Source: JASJHI01 sp965371355 (GTDB taxonomy: Bacteria > Actinomycetota > Acidimicrobiia > Acidimicrobiales > Ilumatobacteraceae). Taken from it: a DNA stretch of 7,488 nt. The notes beneath the pieces were generated by a model. It had not been told where the DNA came from and did no database searches. It saw only the letters and a program-made list of their open reading frames with translations. Of the stretch, positions 1 to 6,208 are shown piece after piece (within the stretch, counting starts at the first letter, position 1; each line of letters begins with the position of its first letter). Location of the stretch: positions 1 to 7,488 of the forward strand of contig CBDUYD010000140.1 of NCBI GenBank assembly GCA_965371355.1, read 5' to 3'. A program made the position numbers and the translations under genes.

Positions 1-1221
1 GATCCGGTCGCACCGGTGGCGGCCGCGACCGCAGCAGCGGCGGTGGTGACGGCCACCGCGGTCGAGGAGCCGGTCGAGAGCCCGCTGATCGTGATCTCCG
101 ATCCGCCGGTCGAAGCACCGCTCTCACCGCCGGTCGACACCGAACAGATGCCGATCGAGGCGACGCCGGCCGGAGCGGTAACCGCCACACTCCCCGCAGT
201 CACATCTTTCCCGTACGGCGACGAGACGGCCGGTGAACAGGCCGGCGAACAGGCGGGCGAGGACGACAGCGGCAGCATCCTCTACGACGAGGAGCGTCGT
301 CCCCGACGGTGGGGCAAGGTCCTGCTCATCCTGCTGCTCGTGCTGATCGGAATCGGCGCCGTGTCGTACGCCGCGTACCTGCTGCTGCGAACGAAGTCGT
401 ACGAGGTGCCCGACCTCGTCGGAGTTCCCGAGGTGGTCGCCCGCAACGAAGTTGCCGGCAACGGGTGGGAGATCGACACGGTTCACGAGCGCAGCGACGT
501 GCAGCGCCGCATCGGCGACGTGATCGCCACCGATCCTGTCGCGGGCGTCCGCCTCGACGAGGGCGAATCGATCACGTTCGTCATCAGCGACGGCCCGCTG
601 CTGCGCACACTTCCCAATCTCGAGGGTCTGCCGCTCGACGAGGCCCAGGCCGAGCTCGAGGAGTTGGAGCTCGATTGGATCGTTGCGCCGGCCGAGTTCG
701 ACGAGGAGATCCCCCAGGAGTTCGTGATCTCGTGGCGCGTGCAGAACGACGCATCGCTGCAGGCGGGTGGTCAGGTACTCCCGGGAACCGTGGTCGTTCT
801 CACACCCTCGATGGGACCCGAACCCCGGACGGTGCCCGACCTGATCAACCACACCTTCGACGAGGCCTCGGCCGAACTCGCCGCGCTCAGGCTGCGCATC
901 GAGCGGGCCGACGACGTGTTCAGCGACCAGTTCGAGCCCGGACGTATCTTGTCGCAGACGCCCGCTTCCGCGTCGGTGGTCGAGCGCGAGTCCACCGTGA
1001 CGGTCACGGTTTCGAAGGGGCCCGACGTCGTCGCGTTCCCCGATGTCGTCGGCATGACATACACCGATGGCGAGGCCCTCCTCATCGAGTCCGGATTCAC
1101 GATCGGCACGGTGCTCGGCACCACCGAAGGGACGATCCAGTCGGCCGGCATCGACGGCAACCCGGTCGGACCGGGCGACATCTACCGTCGCGGAACCGCC
1201 GTCGATCTCGTTTCGCTCTGA
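1..1221 (+). CDS. PASTA-repeat membrane protein, C-terminal part (probable Ser/Thr kinase sensor region)
   Basis: The frame is open at base 1, so the true start is upstream; the first possible internal start (GTG at 16) is probably not real. The visible 406 residues begin with a long Ala/Pro/Glu-rich, disordered-looking linker that includes a GEQAGEQAGE repeat. A basic stretch (RRPRRW) precedes one transmembrane helix (about bases 316-387). Four PASTA-like repeats follow (about 394-594, 601-819, 823-1020 and 1027-1218), recognisable by VPDLVG/VPDLI/FPDVVGM openings and SDGP/SKGP closings. PASTA repeats are known to bind peptidoglycan fragments or lipid II outside the cell, and in actinobacteria usually form the sensor half of PknB-type kinases controlling cell-wall growth. 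The basic-cytoplasmic, TM, extracellular-PASTA order matches that layout. No kinase domain is visible here, so a PASTA protein without a kinase remains possible. The fourth repeat is divergent, lacking the usual Pro-rich turn before its last strand. Confidence 0.85.
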   Translation, partial: DPVAPVAAATAAAAVVTATAVEEPVESPLIVISDPPVEAPLSPPVDTEQMPIEATPAGAVTATLPAVTSFPYGDETAGEQAGEQAGEDDSGSILYDEERRPRRWGKVLLILLLVLIGIGAVSYAAYLLLRTKSYEVPDLVGVPEVVARNEVAGNGWEIDTVHERSDVQRRIGDVIATDPVAGVRLDEGESITFVISDGPLLRTLPNLEGLPLDEAQAELEELELDWIVAPAEFDEEIPQEFVISWRVQNDASLQAGGQVLPGTVVVLTPSMGPEPRTVPDLINHTFDEASAELAALRLRIERADDVFSDQFEPGRILSQTPASASVVERESTVTVTVSKGPDVVAFPDVVGMTYTDGEALLIESGFTIGTVLGTTEGTIQSAGIDGNPVGPGDIYRRGTAVDLVSL

Positions 1222-1231
1222 TCGTCGCGCC

Positions 1232-1253
1232 CGATCCGGAATGGCCCGGATCG
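1232..1253 (+). terminator. Candidate hairpin terminator after the PASTA gene
   Basis: A perfect 8-bp inverted repeat, CGATCCGG (1232-1239) and CCGGATCG (1246-1253), flanks a 6-base loop and begins 10 bases after the PASTA stop codon. No T-run follows, only ATTGCTG, so it is not a classical intrinsic terminator. Many high-GC actinobacterial 3' ends carry hairpins without U-tracts, so a terminator or mRNA-end stabiliser is plausible. It would separate the PASTA gene from the SDR gene downstream. Confidence 0.45.
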
Positions 1254-1307
1254 ATTGCTGCTCGCTACGGTCGGTGACGTGCCGGCAGCGACGTCGGCCA
1301 CCTGTTC

Positions 1308-1314
1308 GAAAGGA
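1308..1314 (+). promoter_or_regulatory. Ribosome binding site that fixes the SDR start
   Basis: GAAAGGA lies 6 bases before the ATG at 1321. This favours ATG 1321 over the in-frame TTG at 1255, which would add 22 residues with no resemblance to an SDR N-terminus. Confidence 0.7.
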
Positions 1315-1320
1315 ACTCAC

Positions 1321-2199
1321 ATGACGCTCGACGGACGCGTTGCGATCATCACCGGTGCTGGGCGTGGGCTCGGGCGTGAGCACGCACTGCTGTTCGCGAG
1401 TGAGGGAGCGCGCCTCGTGATCAACGATCTCGGCGGCGGCAACGACGGCGAGGGAGTCGACGCGACCCCCGCCGCGGAGGTCGCCGCGGAGGTCAGGGCG
1501 ATGGGCGGAGAGGCGATCGCCAACGGCGACGACATCGCCGACTGGGAGGGCGCACAGCGTTTGATCAACGCCGCGATCGAGACCTTCGGCGAGCTCGACA
1601 TCCTCGTCAACAACGCGGGAATCCTCCGCGATCGCGTGCTCGTCAACATGACCGAGCCCGAGTGGGACGCCGTGATCGCGGTGCACCTCAAGGGCCACTT
1701 CGCCCCCAGCCGATGGGCGGCCGCGTACTGGCGCGAGGAGCACAAGGCAGGTCGTGGTAGACGGCGCAATCTCGTGCACACCTCGAGCACCTCCGGTCTG
1801 TTCGCCAACCCTGGCCAGTCGAACTACGGCGCTGCCAAGTCGGGTATCGCCACATTCAGTCAGATCGTGGCCAAGGAGCTGTCACGCTACGACGTGCTGA
1901 GCAACTGCATCGCGCCGGGCGCGCGCACGAGGTTGACGCTCGCGACACCGGGGCTTCCCGAGATCATGACCCCTACGGAAGGGGCATTCGACGTGTGGGA
2001 TCCGGCGAACGTGTCGCCGCTCGTCGCGTATCTCGCCGGCGCCGAGTGCGCGTTCACCGGCGAGACGTTCTTCGTGCAGGGGGGCGTGGTCAAGCGGGTC
2101 CGCTCGTGGGAGATGGCCGAGACGGTCGAGCAGCCCCAGCGGTGGACGGTCGCTGCGCTCGCCGAGGCTCTGGCTCCGATGGCGTCGGAGACGGGCTGA
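1321..2199 (+). CDS. Short-chain dehydrogenase, MFE-2-type (3R)-hydroxyacyl-CoA dehydrogenase-like
   Basis: This is a 292-residue classical-fold SDR. The Rossmann motif TGAGRGLG is at residues 11-18, NNAG at 97-100, and the catalytic Ser156, Tyr169 and Lys173 (YxxxK) are all present. Asp36 ends strand beta-2 and suggests NAD rather than NADP. Several stretches resemble the dehydrogenase module of peroxisomal multifunctional enzyme 2 (HSD17B4) as I remember it: INDLGGG, NNAGILRDR, VHLKG, TSSTSGLFANPGQSNY, NCIAPGA, and the late VSPLVAYL...GG region. At the usual tetrad Asn position this protein has His122 (VHLKG), as MFE-2 also does. Likely role: NAD-dependent oxidation of a 3-hydroxyacyl-CoA or a steroid-type hydroxyl, in the cytoplasm. 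The exact substrate cannot be read from the sequence. It is preceded by its own ribosome site and a possible terminator, so it is probably transcribed alone. It converges on the SCP2-like gene. Confidence 0.85.
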   Translation: MTLDGRVAIITGAGRGLGREHALLFASEGARLVINDLGGGNDGEGVDATPAAEVAAEVRAMGGEAIANGDDIADWEGAQRLINAAIETFGELDILVNNAGILRDRVLVNMTEPEWDAVIAVHLKGHFAPSRWAAAYWREEHKAGRGRRRNLVHTSSTSGLFANPGQSNYGAAKSGIATFSQIVAKELSRYDVLSNCIAPGARTRLTLATPGLPEIMTPTEGAFDVWDPANVSPLVAYLAGAECAFTGETFFVQGGVVKRVRSWEMAETVEQPQRWTVAALAEALAPMASETG

Positions 2200-2217
2200 A
2201 CCATCCGGGCGGCCGAA

Positions 2218-2625
2218 CTATTCGGTGAGGGCGGTGATCTCCTCGGCCATCGTGTCGGTGGCCTCGCTGTCGGGAACGGCGGTCTGCATTGCCATCAGCT
2301 TCATCATGTCGCCTTGCACCGTGATCTTGCCGCCCATGAACGCCTGCATGACCGCGGCCTGATCCTGCTCGACGAACAGGGCCCTCGCGGTGTCGTAATC
2401 GGTGGTGATCGTGGCGTCGGGTGCGTCGAGTTCACCGAGTTCCATCGTCATCGCGCCCGACGATGTGTCGATGTAGCTGCGGACCTCACCGTCGCCGAAC
2501 GGGGTTTCGGTGATGATCTGGTTGATGCGGACCACCGTGGTGATCTCGGGCACCTGATCGGCGTACTTGTGGCGCACCCCGTGCACCGCTTCGAACCACT
2601 CGTCGCTCAAGAACACGTGTGTCAT
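2218..2625 (-). CDS. SCP2-like (sterol carrier protein 2) lipid-binding protein
   Basis: This 135-residue protein spans a single SCP2-like domain with no signal peptide or membrane segment. Its strand-rich middle (VVRINQIIT, about residues 31-39, and YIDTSSGAMTMELGELDAPDA, about 51-71) and the C-terminal helix motif GGKITVQGDMMKLM (98-111) are typical of bacterial SCP2 proteins. Such domains bind acyl-CoA, fatty acids or sterol-like lipids in a hydrophobic tunnel. No catalytic residues are expected. The ATG at 2625 has only a weak GGCGG element 4 bases upstream. The gene is last in a minus-strand run, 28 bp after the NSAR/OSBS stop, so co-transcription is likely. A TATCGT hexamer 10 bases before the ATG could be the -10 box of an internal promoter, but no -35 is visible. 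The gene ends 18 bp from the convergent SDR stop. The family call is fairly secure; the ligand is unknown. Confidence 0.8.
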   Translation of the reverse strand: MTHVFLSDEWFEAVHGVRHKYADQVPEITTVVRINQIITETPFGDGEVRSYIDTSSGAMTMELGELDAPDATITTDYDTARALFVEQDQAAVMQAFMGGKITVQGDMMKLMAMQTAVPDSEATDTMAEEITALTE

Positions 2626-2653
2626 AGTGCCGCCGACGATAGCGACTCGCGGC

Positions 2654-3808
2654 TCAGCGCCGGTCGTGGGGCGTCTGGTGGAGTTCGGTGTGGGTTGTGA
2701 CCTCGTCGAGGAAGGCGTGATCGATCTCGAAGCCGAGGCCGGGCGAGGTGGGAACGGTGACGTGTCCGTCGACGATCGTGATCGGCTCGGTGACTATGTC
2801 GCTGGCGTAGAAGCGCGTCGAGGCGCTGATGTCGCCGGGGAGGGTGAAGCCGGGGAGCGCGGCGAGCGCGGCGTTTGCCGCCCGGCCGATACCGGTCTCG
2901 AGCATCCCACCGCACCAGACGGGAATGCCGCGATCGAGGCAGAGGTCGTGGATCCTGACGGCCTCGAGGTAGCCGCCGACCCGTCCCGGCTTGATGTTGG
3001 CGATCTCGCAGGCGCCGAGATCGATCGCGTCCGCTGTCGTCGCCGCGGAGACCAGCGACTCGTCGAGGCAGATCGGTGTCTCGACCTCGGCCGCCAGCCG
3101 GGCGTGGCCGAGGATGTCCTCCTCCGCCAGCGGCTGCTCGATGAGCAGCAGGTCGAAGTCGTCGAGTCGGCGCAGGTGCTCGCCGTCGGTGCGCTCGTAG
3201 GCGGTGTTCGCATCGACCTGCAGTGGCTTGTCGGGTCCGATCAAGGTGCGCACCGCGGCGACCTGATCGATGTCGGCCCCCGGTTCGATCTTCAGCTTGA
3301 TCCGAACGTACCCGTCGTCGACGTAGCCCTGCACCGCTGCGAGGAGATCGTCGATCGAGTCGTGGATCCCGACGCTGACCCCGCTCGGAATCTGCGTCCT
3401 GGACGCGCCGAGGTGTTGGGTGAACGATCGGCCATCGGCTCGGAGTCGAGCGTCGAGGATGGCCATCTCGAGTGCGCCCTTGGCCATCGGATGACCGTGC
3501 ATCTTGGCGAGGGCCGGTGCGACCGCCGCCGGATCGAGGTGACCGGCCTCGAACAGCCGCGGCAGCAGGTGATGGACGATGACGTGCTGGGCCCCGTCGA
3601 CGTACTCCGGTGAGTAGCTCGGCTCCGACAGTGCGACACACTCGCCCCAGCCCTCGGTCCGCTCACCGGTATCGTCGACCATCTCGGCCCGAACGAGCAG
3701 GATGTCGCGATCGGTCTGCGAGCCGAAGCTCGTGCGGAACGGGCTCACGAGGGGCAGTGCGATGCGGCGCAGTTCGACCTGCCGCAGCGACCAGGACGCG
3801 CTCGTCAC
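2654..3808 (-). CDS. menC: N-succinylamino acid racemase / o-succinylbenzoate synthase (enolase superfamily)
   Basis: This 384-residue enolase-superfamily enzyme has the capping domain (about 1-125) and a TIM barrel. The KxK pair is Lys171/Lys173, the metal ligands are Asp199 (VDAN), Glu224 (IEQPL) and Asp249 (LDES), and the opposite catalytic base is Lys273 (NIKPGR). As I recall the Amycolatopsis NSAR/OSBS enzyme (Lys163, Asp189, Glu214, Asp239, Lys263, Arg266), each residue is here at exactly +10, including Arg276, the second-shell residue linked to racemase activity. Known reactions are dehydration of SHCHC to o-succinylbenzoate in menaquinone synthesis and racemisation of N-succinylamino acids. 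The GTG start at 3808 overlaps the GNAT stop as GTGA, and GGAG lies 7 bases before it (3819-3816). The same frame stays open far upstream, but that part is a shadow of the GNAT gene. Because a GNAT gene sits directly upstream and no other men gene is visible, I favour NSAR or dual function. The symbol menC is the customary family label. Confidence 0.88.
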   Translation of the reverse strand: MTSASWSLRQVELRRIALPLVSPFRTSFGSQTDRDILLVRAEMVDDTGERTEGWGECVALSEPSYSPEYVDGAQHVIVHHLLPRLFEAGHLDPAAVAPALAKMHGHPMAKGALEMAILDARLRADGRSFTQHLGASRTQIPSGVSVGIHDSIDDLLAAVQGYVDDGYVRIKLKIEPGADIDQVAAVRTLIGPDKPLQVDANTAYERTDGEHLRRLDDFDLLLIEQPLAEEDILGHARLAAEVETPICLDESLVSAATTADAIDLGACEIANIKPGRVGGYLEAVRIHDLCLDRGIPVWCGGMLETGIGRAANAALAALPGFTLPGDISASTRFYASDIVTEPITIVDGHVTVPTSPGLGFEIDHAFLDEVTTHTELHQTPHDRR

Positions 3809-4554
3809 GACGCTGCTCCGAGCACGTAGTTGCCGTCGCGGGTGAACCCGACCACGCTCCGACCCTCGTCGAGCGCGGCGTGCCAGGCCGACCGGCTCTG
3901 AGCTCGCCACCGCCCGACCGCCGTCGGATCGGTTCGCCTGAGCGCCACGATGTCGTCGGGGGTGGGGAGCAGCAGCGGATCGTCGACGCCGGTGCCGTCG
4001 AACGGTTCGTGATCGGGGTCGGCTTCGACGCTCCAGGCGACCAGCAGCCGGTCGGAGTCGTCGCCGGCGTTGATCGCGTCGGTCATCACGCCATAGAACG
4101 AGTCGAGGTACTGGTGGACCTCGACTCCGAGCACGGCGATGTTGAACCAGGCGTTGCGCCGCACGAGCGGATCGAAGGTCCAGACGATCCAGTCGATCCC
4201 GCGTTCGCGTGACCACGACTGCTGGTGCAGCTTCATCTGGCGGCCGAGTCCGGTCTGTCGAACCCCCGGAAGGATCCCGGTGATGTGGCTGTGCAGGGCT
4301 GGACCGCCCGCGTGGCGCGCCAGGAGCCCGACCGAGGCCCCGAGGACGGTGCCCTGTGGATCGATCGCCGCCGCGACGTAGCCACCGGAATGGGCGATCG
4401 CCATCAGCAGCTCGAGCTTGATGAGCTCGGTCGGTGAGCCCCACACCTGCTGGAAGACCTCGACGACGCCCTGCATGTGGTCGGCGGTGTGGAGATCGCG
4501 GATCTCGATCTCGTCGTGGAGCCGGGACGTGCCGGCTGTGTCGTCGGTGTTCAT
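3805..4554 (-). CDS. GNAT-family acyltransferase, COG3375 type, coupled to NSAR/OSBS
   Basis: This 249-residue protein reads from ATG 4554; an in-frame TTG at 4566 would add four residues, but neither start has a clear Shine-Dalgarno site. The GNAT acyl-CoA pyrophosphate-binding loop is visible as GVRQTGLGRQMK (97-108, R/QxxGxG type), preceded by the beta-4 segment HSHITGILP. The signatures WTFDPLVRRNAWFNIAVLGV (125-144), FYGVM (153-157) and SDRLLVAW (167-174) are characteristic of the COG3375 predicted acetyltransferases often found beside menC/NSAR genes. The Geobacillus relative next to NSAR is reported to be a succinyl-CoA:D-amino-acid N-succinyltransferase, so this enzyme may N-acylate amino acids for the racemase encoded next. 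That is inference from context. No secretion signal is present, so it should be cytoplasmic. It is first in the minus-strand run and divergent from serA across an 87-bp gap. Confidence 0.83.
   Translation of the reverse strand: MNTDDTAGTSRLHDEIEIRDLHTADHMQGVVEVFQQVWGSPTELIKLELLMAIAHSGGYVAAAIDPQGTVLGASVGLLARHAGGPALHSHITGILPGVRQTGLGRQMKLHQQSWSRERGIDWIVWTFDPLVRRNAWFNIAVLGVEVHQYLDSFYGVMTDAINAGDDSDRLLVAWSVEADPDHEPFDGTGVDDPLLLPTPDDIVALRRTDPTAVGRWRAQSRSAWHAALDEGRSVVGFTRDGNYVLGAAS
3816..3819 (-). promoter_or_regulatory. Ribosome binding site inside the GNAT gene that sets the NSAR/OSBS GTG start
   Basis: On the minus strand GGAG lies 7 bases before the GTG at 3808, inside the last codons of the GNAT gene. 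Together with the GTGA stop/start overlap, it supports translational coupling and rules out the longer upstream reading frame. Confidence 0.6.
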
Positions 4555-4586
4555 GGCGCGACACAACCGTAGACCGCGTTCGGAGT

Positions 4587-4609
4587 GTACGGATCGTCAA
4601 ATGACGTAC
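4587..4609. promoter_or_regulatory. Nested inverted repeat in the GNAT/serA divergent promoter region
   Basis: Inside the 87-bp gap between the divergent GNAT and serA genes there is a 12-bp palindrome, CGTCA-AA-TGACG (4595-4606). It is nested in an outer pair, GTACG (4587-4591) and CGTAC (4605-4609). The minus strand across the inner arm reads TTGACG (4600-4595), a possible -35 box for the GNAT operon, but no well-placed -10 follows: TACGGT at 4571-4566 is 23 bases away. No convincing serA promoter hexamers are seen. The palindrome is a candidate operator serving one or both genes. Confidence 0.3.
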
Positions 4610-4630
4610 AAGTGGTGCACTCGAGCAGAT

Positions 4631-4639
4631 AGGAAGGGG
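4631..4639 (+). promoter_or_regulatory. Ribosome binding site that decides the serA start
   Basis: AGGAAGGGG precedes two adjacent in-frame starts, GTG 4639 and ATG 4642. The AGGA core sits 7 bases from the ATG but only 4 from the GTG, which itself overlaps the purine tract. ATG 4642 is therefore preferred. Confidence 0.65.
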
Positions 4640-4641
4640 TG

Positions 4642-6207
4642 ATGGCGCGAATCCTGATCACCGAAGAGATCGCCGAGGGCGGCCTCGATCGGCTCCGTCG
4701 AGCCGGTCACGACGTCGACGTGCGACTCGGGCTCGCCGAGGACGAATTGCTCCGGGCACTTCCCGGCGCGGCAGCGCTGATCATCCGCTCGGCCACCAAG
4801 GTCACCGACGAGCTACTGGCGGCGGGCCCCGACCTGATGGTGGTCGGACGTGCGGGCATCGGGCTCGACAACGTCGACGTCGAGGCGGCCACATCGCGCG
4901 GGGTGATGGTCGTCAACGCCCCGCAGAGCAACGTCGTGTCGGCCGCAGAACACACGATGGCGTTGTTGCTGGCACAGGCGCGCAACGTTCCCCAAGCACA
5001 TGATGCGCTGGTCGCTGGACGTTGGGAGCGCTCGCGGTGGGAGGGTGTCGAACTCGCCGACAAGACGCTCGGCATCGTCGGGTTGGGTCGGATCGGAAAG
5101 CTCGTCGCCGATCGCGCGAAGGCGTTCGGGATGCGGCTCGCCGCGTTCGATCCGTACGTCTCCGAAGAGCGGGCGAAGATCATGGGTGTCGATCTGCTCG
5201 GCCTCGATCAACTCGTCGCCGAGGCCGACTTCTTGACGATCCACCTGCCGCGGACCCCCGACACGATCGGGCTGATCGACCGCGACCTGATGCTCAAGGC
5301 GAAGCCGACGCTCCGCGTGATCAACGTCGCCCGGGGCGGCATCGTCGACGAGCAGGACCTTGCCGACTGCATCCGCGAGGGTCTCATCGCCGGTGCCGCC
5401 CTCGACGTGTTCGACACAGAGCCGACGACCGAGTCGCCGCTGTTCGAACTCGACTCGGTGATCGTCACGCCCCACCTCGGCGCGAGTACCCGCGAGGCGC
5501 AGGACAAGGCGGGCGACACGATCGCATCGATGGTGCAGCTGGCGCTCGACGGCGAGTTCGTGCCCTTTGCGGTCAACGTCAACGCCGCCGAGGCCAACGA
5601 GACCATCCGGCCGTTCCTGCCGCTCGCCGAGCGCCTCGGCGCACTGTTCGTCTCGCTGGTCGGTGAGGTGCCCGATGTGCTCGAGATCAGCACCGAGGGC
5701 GACATCGCCGGGTACGACACCCGGATTCTCGAGTTGGCCGTGCTCAAGGGCTTCTTCGGTGCGATCAGCGACGAGCCGGTCACCTACGTCAATGCCCCGC
5801 AACTCGCCCGCCAACACGGCGTCGAGGTGCGCGACGTCAACTGCGCGACCTCTGCCGACTACGTCAATCTGCTGACGCTTCGCGGCGGTGGACACACGAT
5901 CGCCGGCACGCTCACCGGTCGCCGCGGCGACCAGCGGATCGTGAACATCGACGACACGCCGTTCGACGTTCCGCCTGTCGACCACATGGTCGTCATCCAG
6001 AACGACGACCGTCCCGGTGTCATCGGCACCGTCGGCACCCTGCTCGGTGAAGCGGGCGTCAACATCTCCGACATGGACGTGAGCCGGGTCGAGGGTTCGG
6101 GCACGGCGGTGATGCTGATCGCTCCGAGCGCGGCCGTACCGGCCGAGACCCTCGATGCCCTCCGCCAGTCGCCGGGCATTCTCGACGTCACCGCACTCTC
6201 GGGCTGA
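4642..6207 (+). CDS. serA: D-3-phosphoglycerate dehydrogenase, long form with ACT domain
   Basis: SerA oxidises 3-phosphoglycerate with NAD to 3-phosphohydroxypyruvate, the first step of L-serine synthesis, in the cytoplasm. The 521 residues match the long actinobacterial form (about 525-530). The substrate-binding half spans about 1-100 and 280-315. The NAD domain carries GLGRIG (147-152) and Asp170 after beta-2. The catalytic set is Arg231 (ARGG), Glu260 (DTEP) and His278 (TPHLGAS). An intervening allosteric substrate-binding domain lies at about 316-445. The C-terminal ACT domain (about 448-521) contains NDDRPGVIG (454-462) and GEAGVNISDMDVSR (469-482), the serine feedback site in relatives. 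All key residues are present, so the enzyme should be active and probably serine-inhibited. The gene stands alone on the plus strand, divergent from the GNAT operon, and ends one base from the pyrF stop. Confidence 0.95.
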   Translation: MARILITEEIAEGGLDRLRRAGHDVDVRLGLAEDELLRALPGAAALIIRSATKVTDELLAAGPDLMVVGRAGIGLDNVDVEAATSRGVMVVNAPQSNVVSAAEHTMALLLAQARNVPQAHDALVAGRWERSRWEGVELADKTLGIVGLGRIGKLVADRAKAFGMRLAAFDPYVSEERAKIMGVDLLGLDQLVAEADFLTIHLPRTPDTIGLIDRDLMLKAKPTLRVINVARGGIVDEQDLADCIREGLIAGAALDVFDTEPTTESPLFELDSVIVTPHLGASTREAQDKAGDTIASMVQLALDGEFVPFAVNVNAAEANETIRPFLPLAERLGALFVSLVGEVPDVLEISTEGDIAGYDTRILELAVLKGFFGAISDEPVTYVNAPQLARQHGVEVRDVNCATSADYVNLLTLRGGGHTIAGTLTGRRGDQRIVNIDDTPFDVPPVDHMVVIQNDDRPGVIGTVGTLLGEAGVNISDMDVSRVEGSGTAVMLIAPSAAVPAETLDALRQSPGILDVTALSG

Positions 6208-6208
6208 G

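Noticed and set aside
124..1779. Long minus-strand open frame (551 codons) spanning the PASTA and SDR genes
   Set aside because: It is antisense to two well-recognised genes, crosses the gap between them, and gives a His/Arg/Asp-rich protein with no recognisable domain. It is the usual GC-rich antisense shadow.
2213..2225. Small inverted repeat CCGAA-CTA-TTCGG at the SCP2 stop, considered as a shared terminator for the convergent SDR and SCP2 genes
   Set aside because: The stem is only 5 bp with a 3-base loop and no T-run. It is too weak to call a terminator.
2567..3613. Plus-strand open frame (348 codons) across the NSAR/OSBS gene
   Set aside because: It is antisense to an enzyme with every catalytic residue in place, and shows no motif of its own.
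3809..4600. Upstream extension of the NSAR/OSBS frame to a 648-residue protein
   Set aside because: The extension runs through the GNAT gene in another frame and is an Arg-rich nonsense composition. The family N-terminus and a Shine-Dalgarno site fit the GTG at 3808.
4566..4600. Full -35/-10 promoter for the GNAT gene (TTGACG plus TACGGT on the minus strand)
   Set aside because: The spacer would be 23 bases, well outside the usual 16-19, so only the palindrome is reported as a regulatory candidate.
4559..4641. Serine-responsive riboswitch or leader upstream of serA
   Set aside because: The gap is only 87 bp and shows no multi-stem structure or leader peptide with serine codons.
4813..5985. 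Minus-strand open frame (390 codons) inside serA
   Set aside because: It is antisense to a complete SerA and rich in Asp, Arg and Val as expected from reverse-complemented GC-rich codons.
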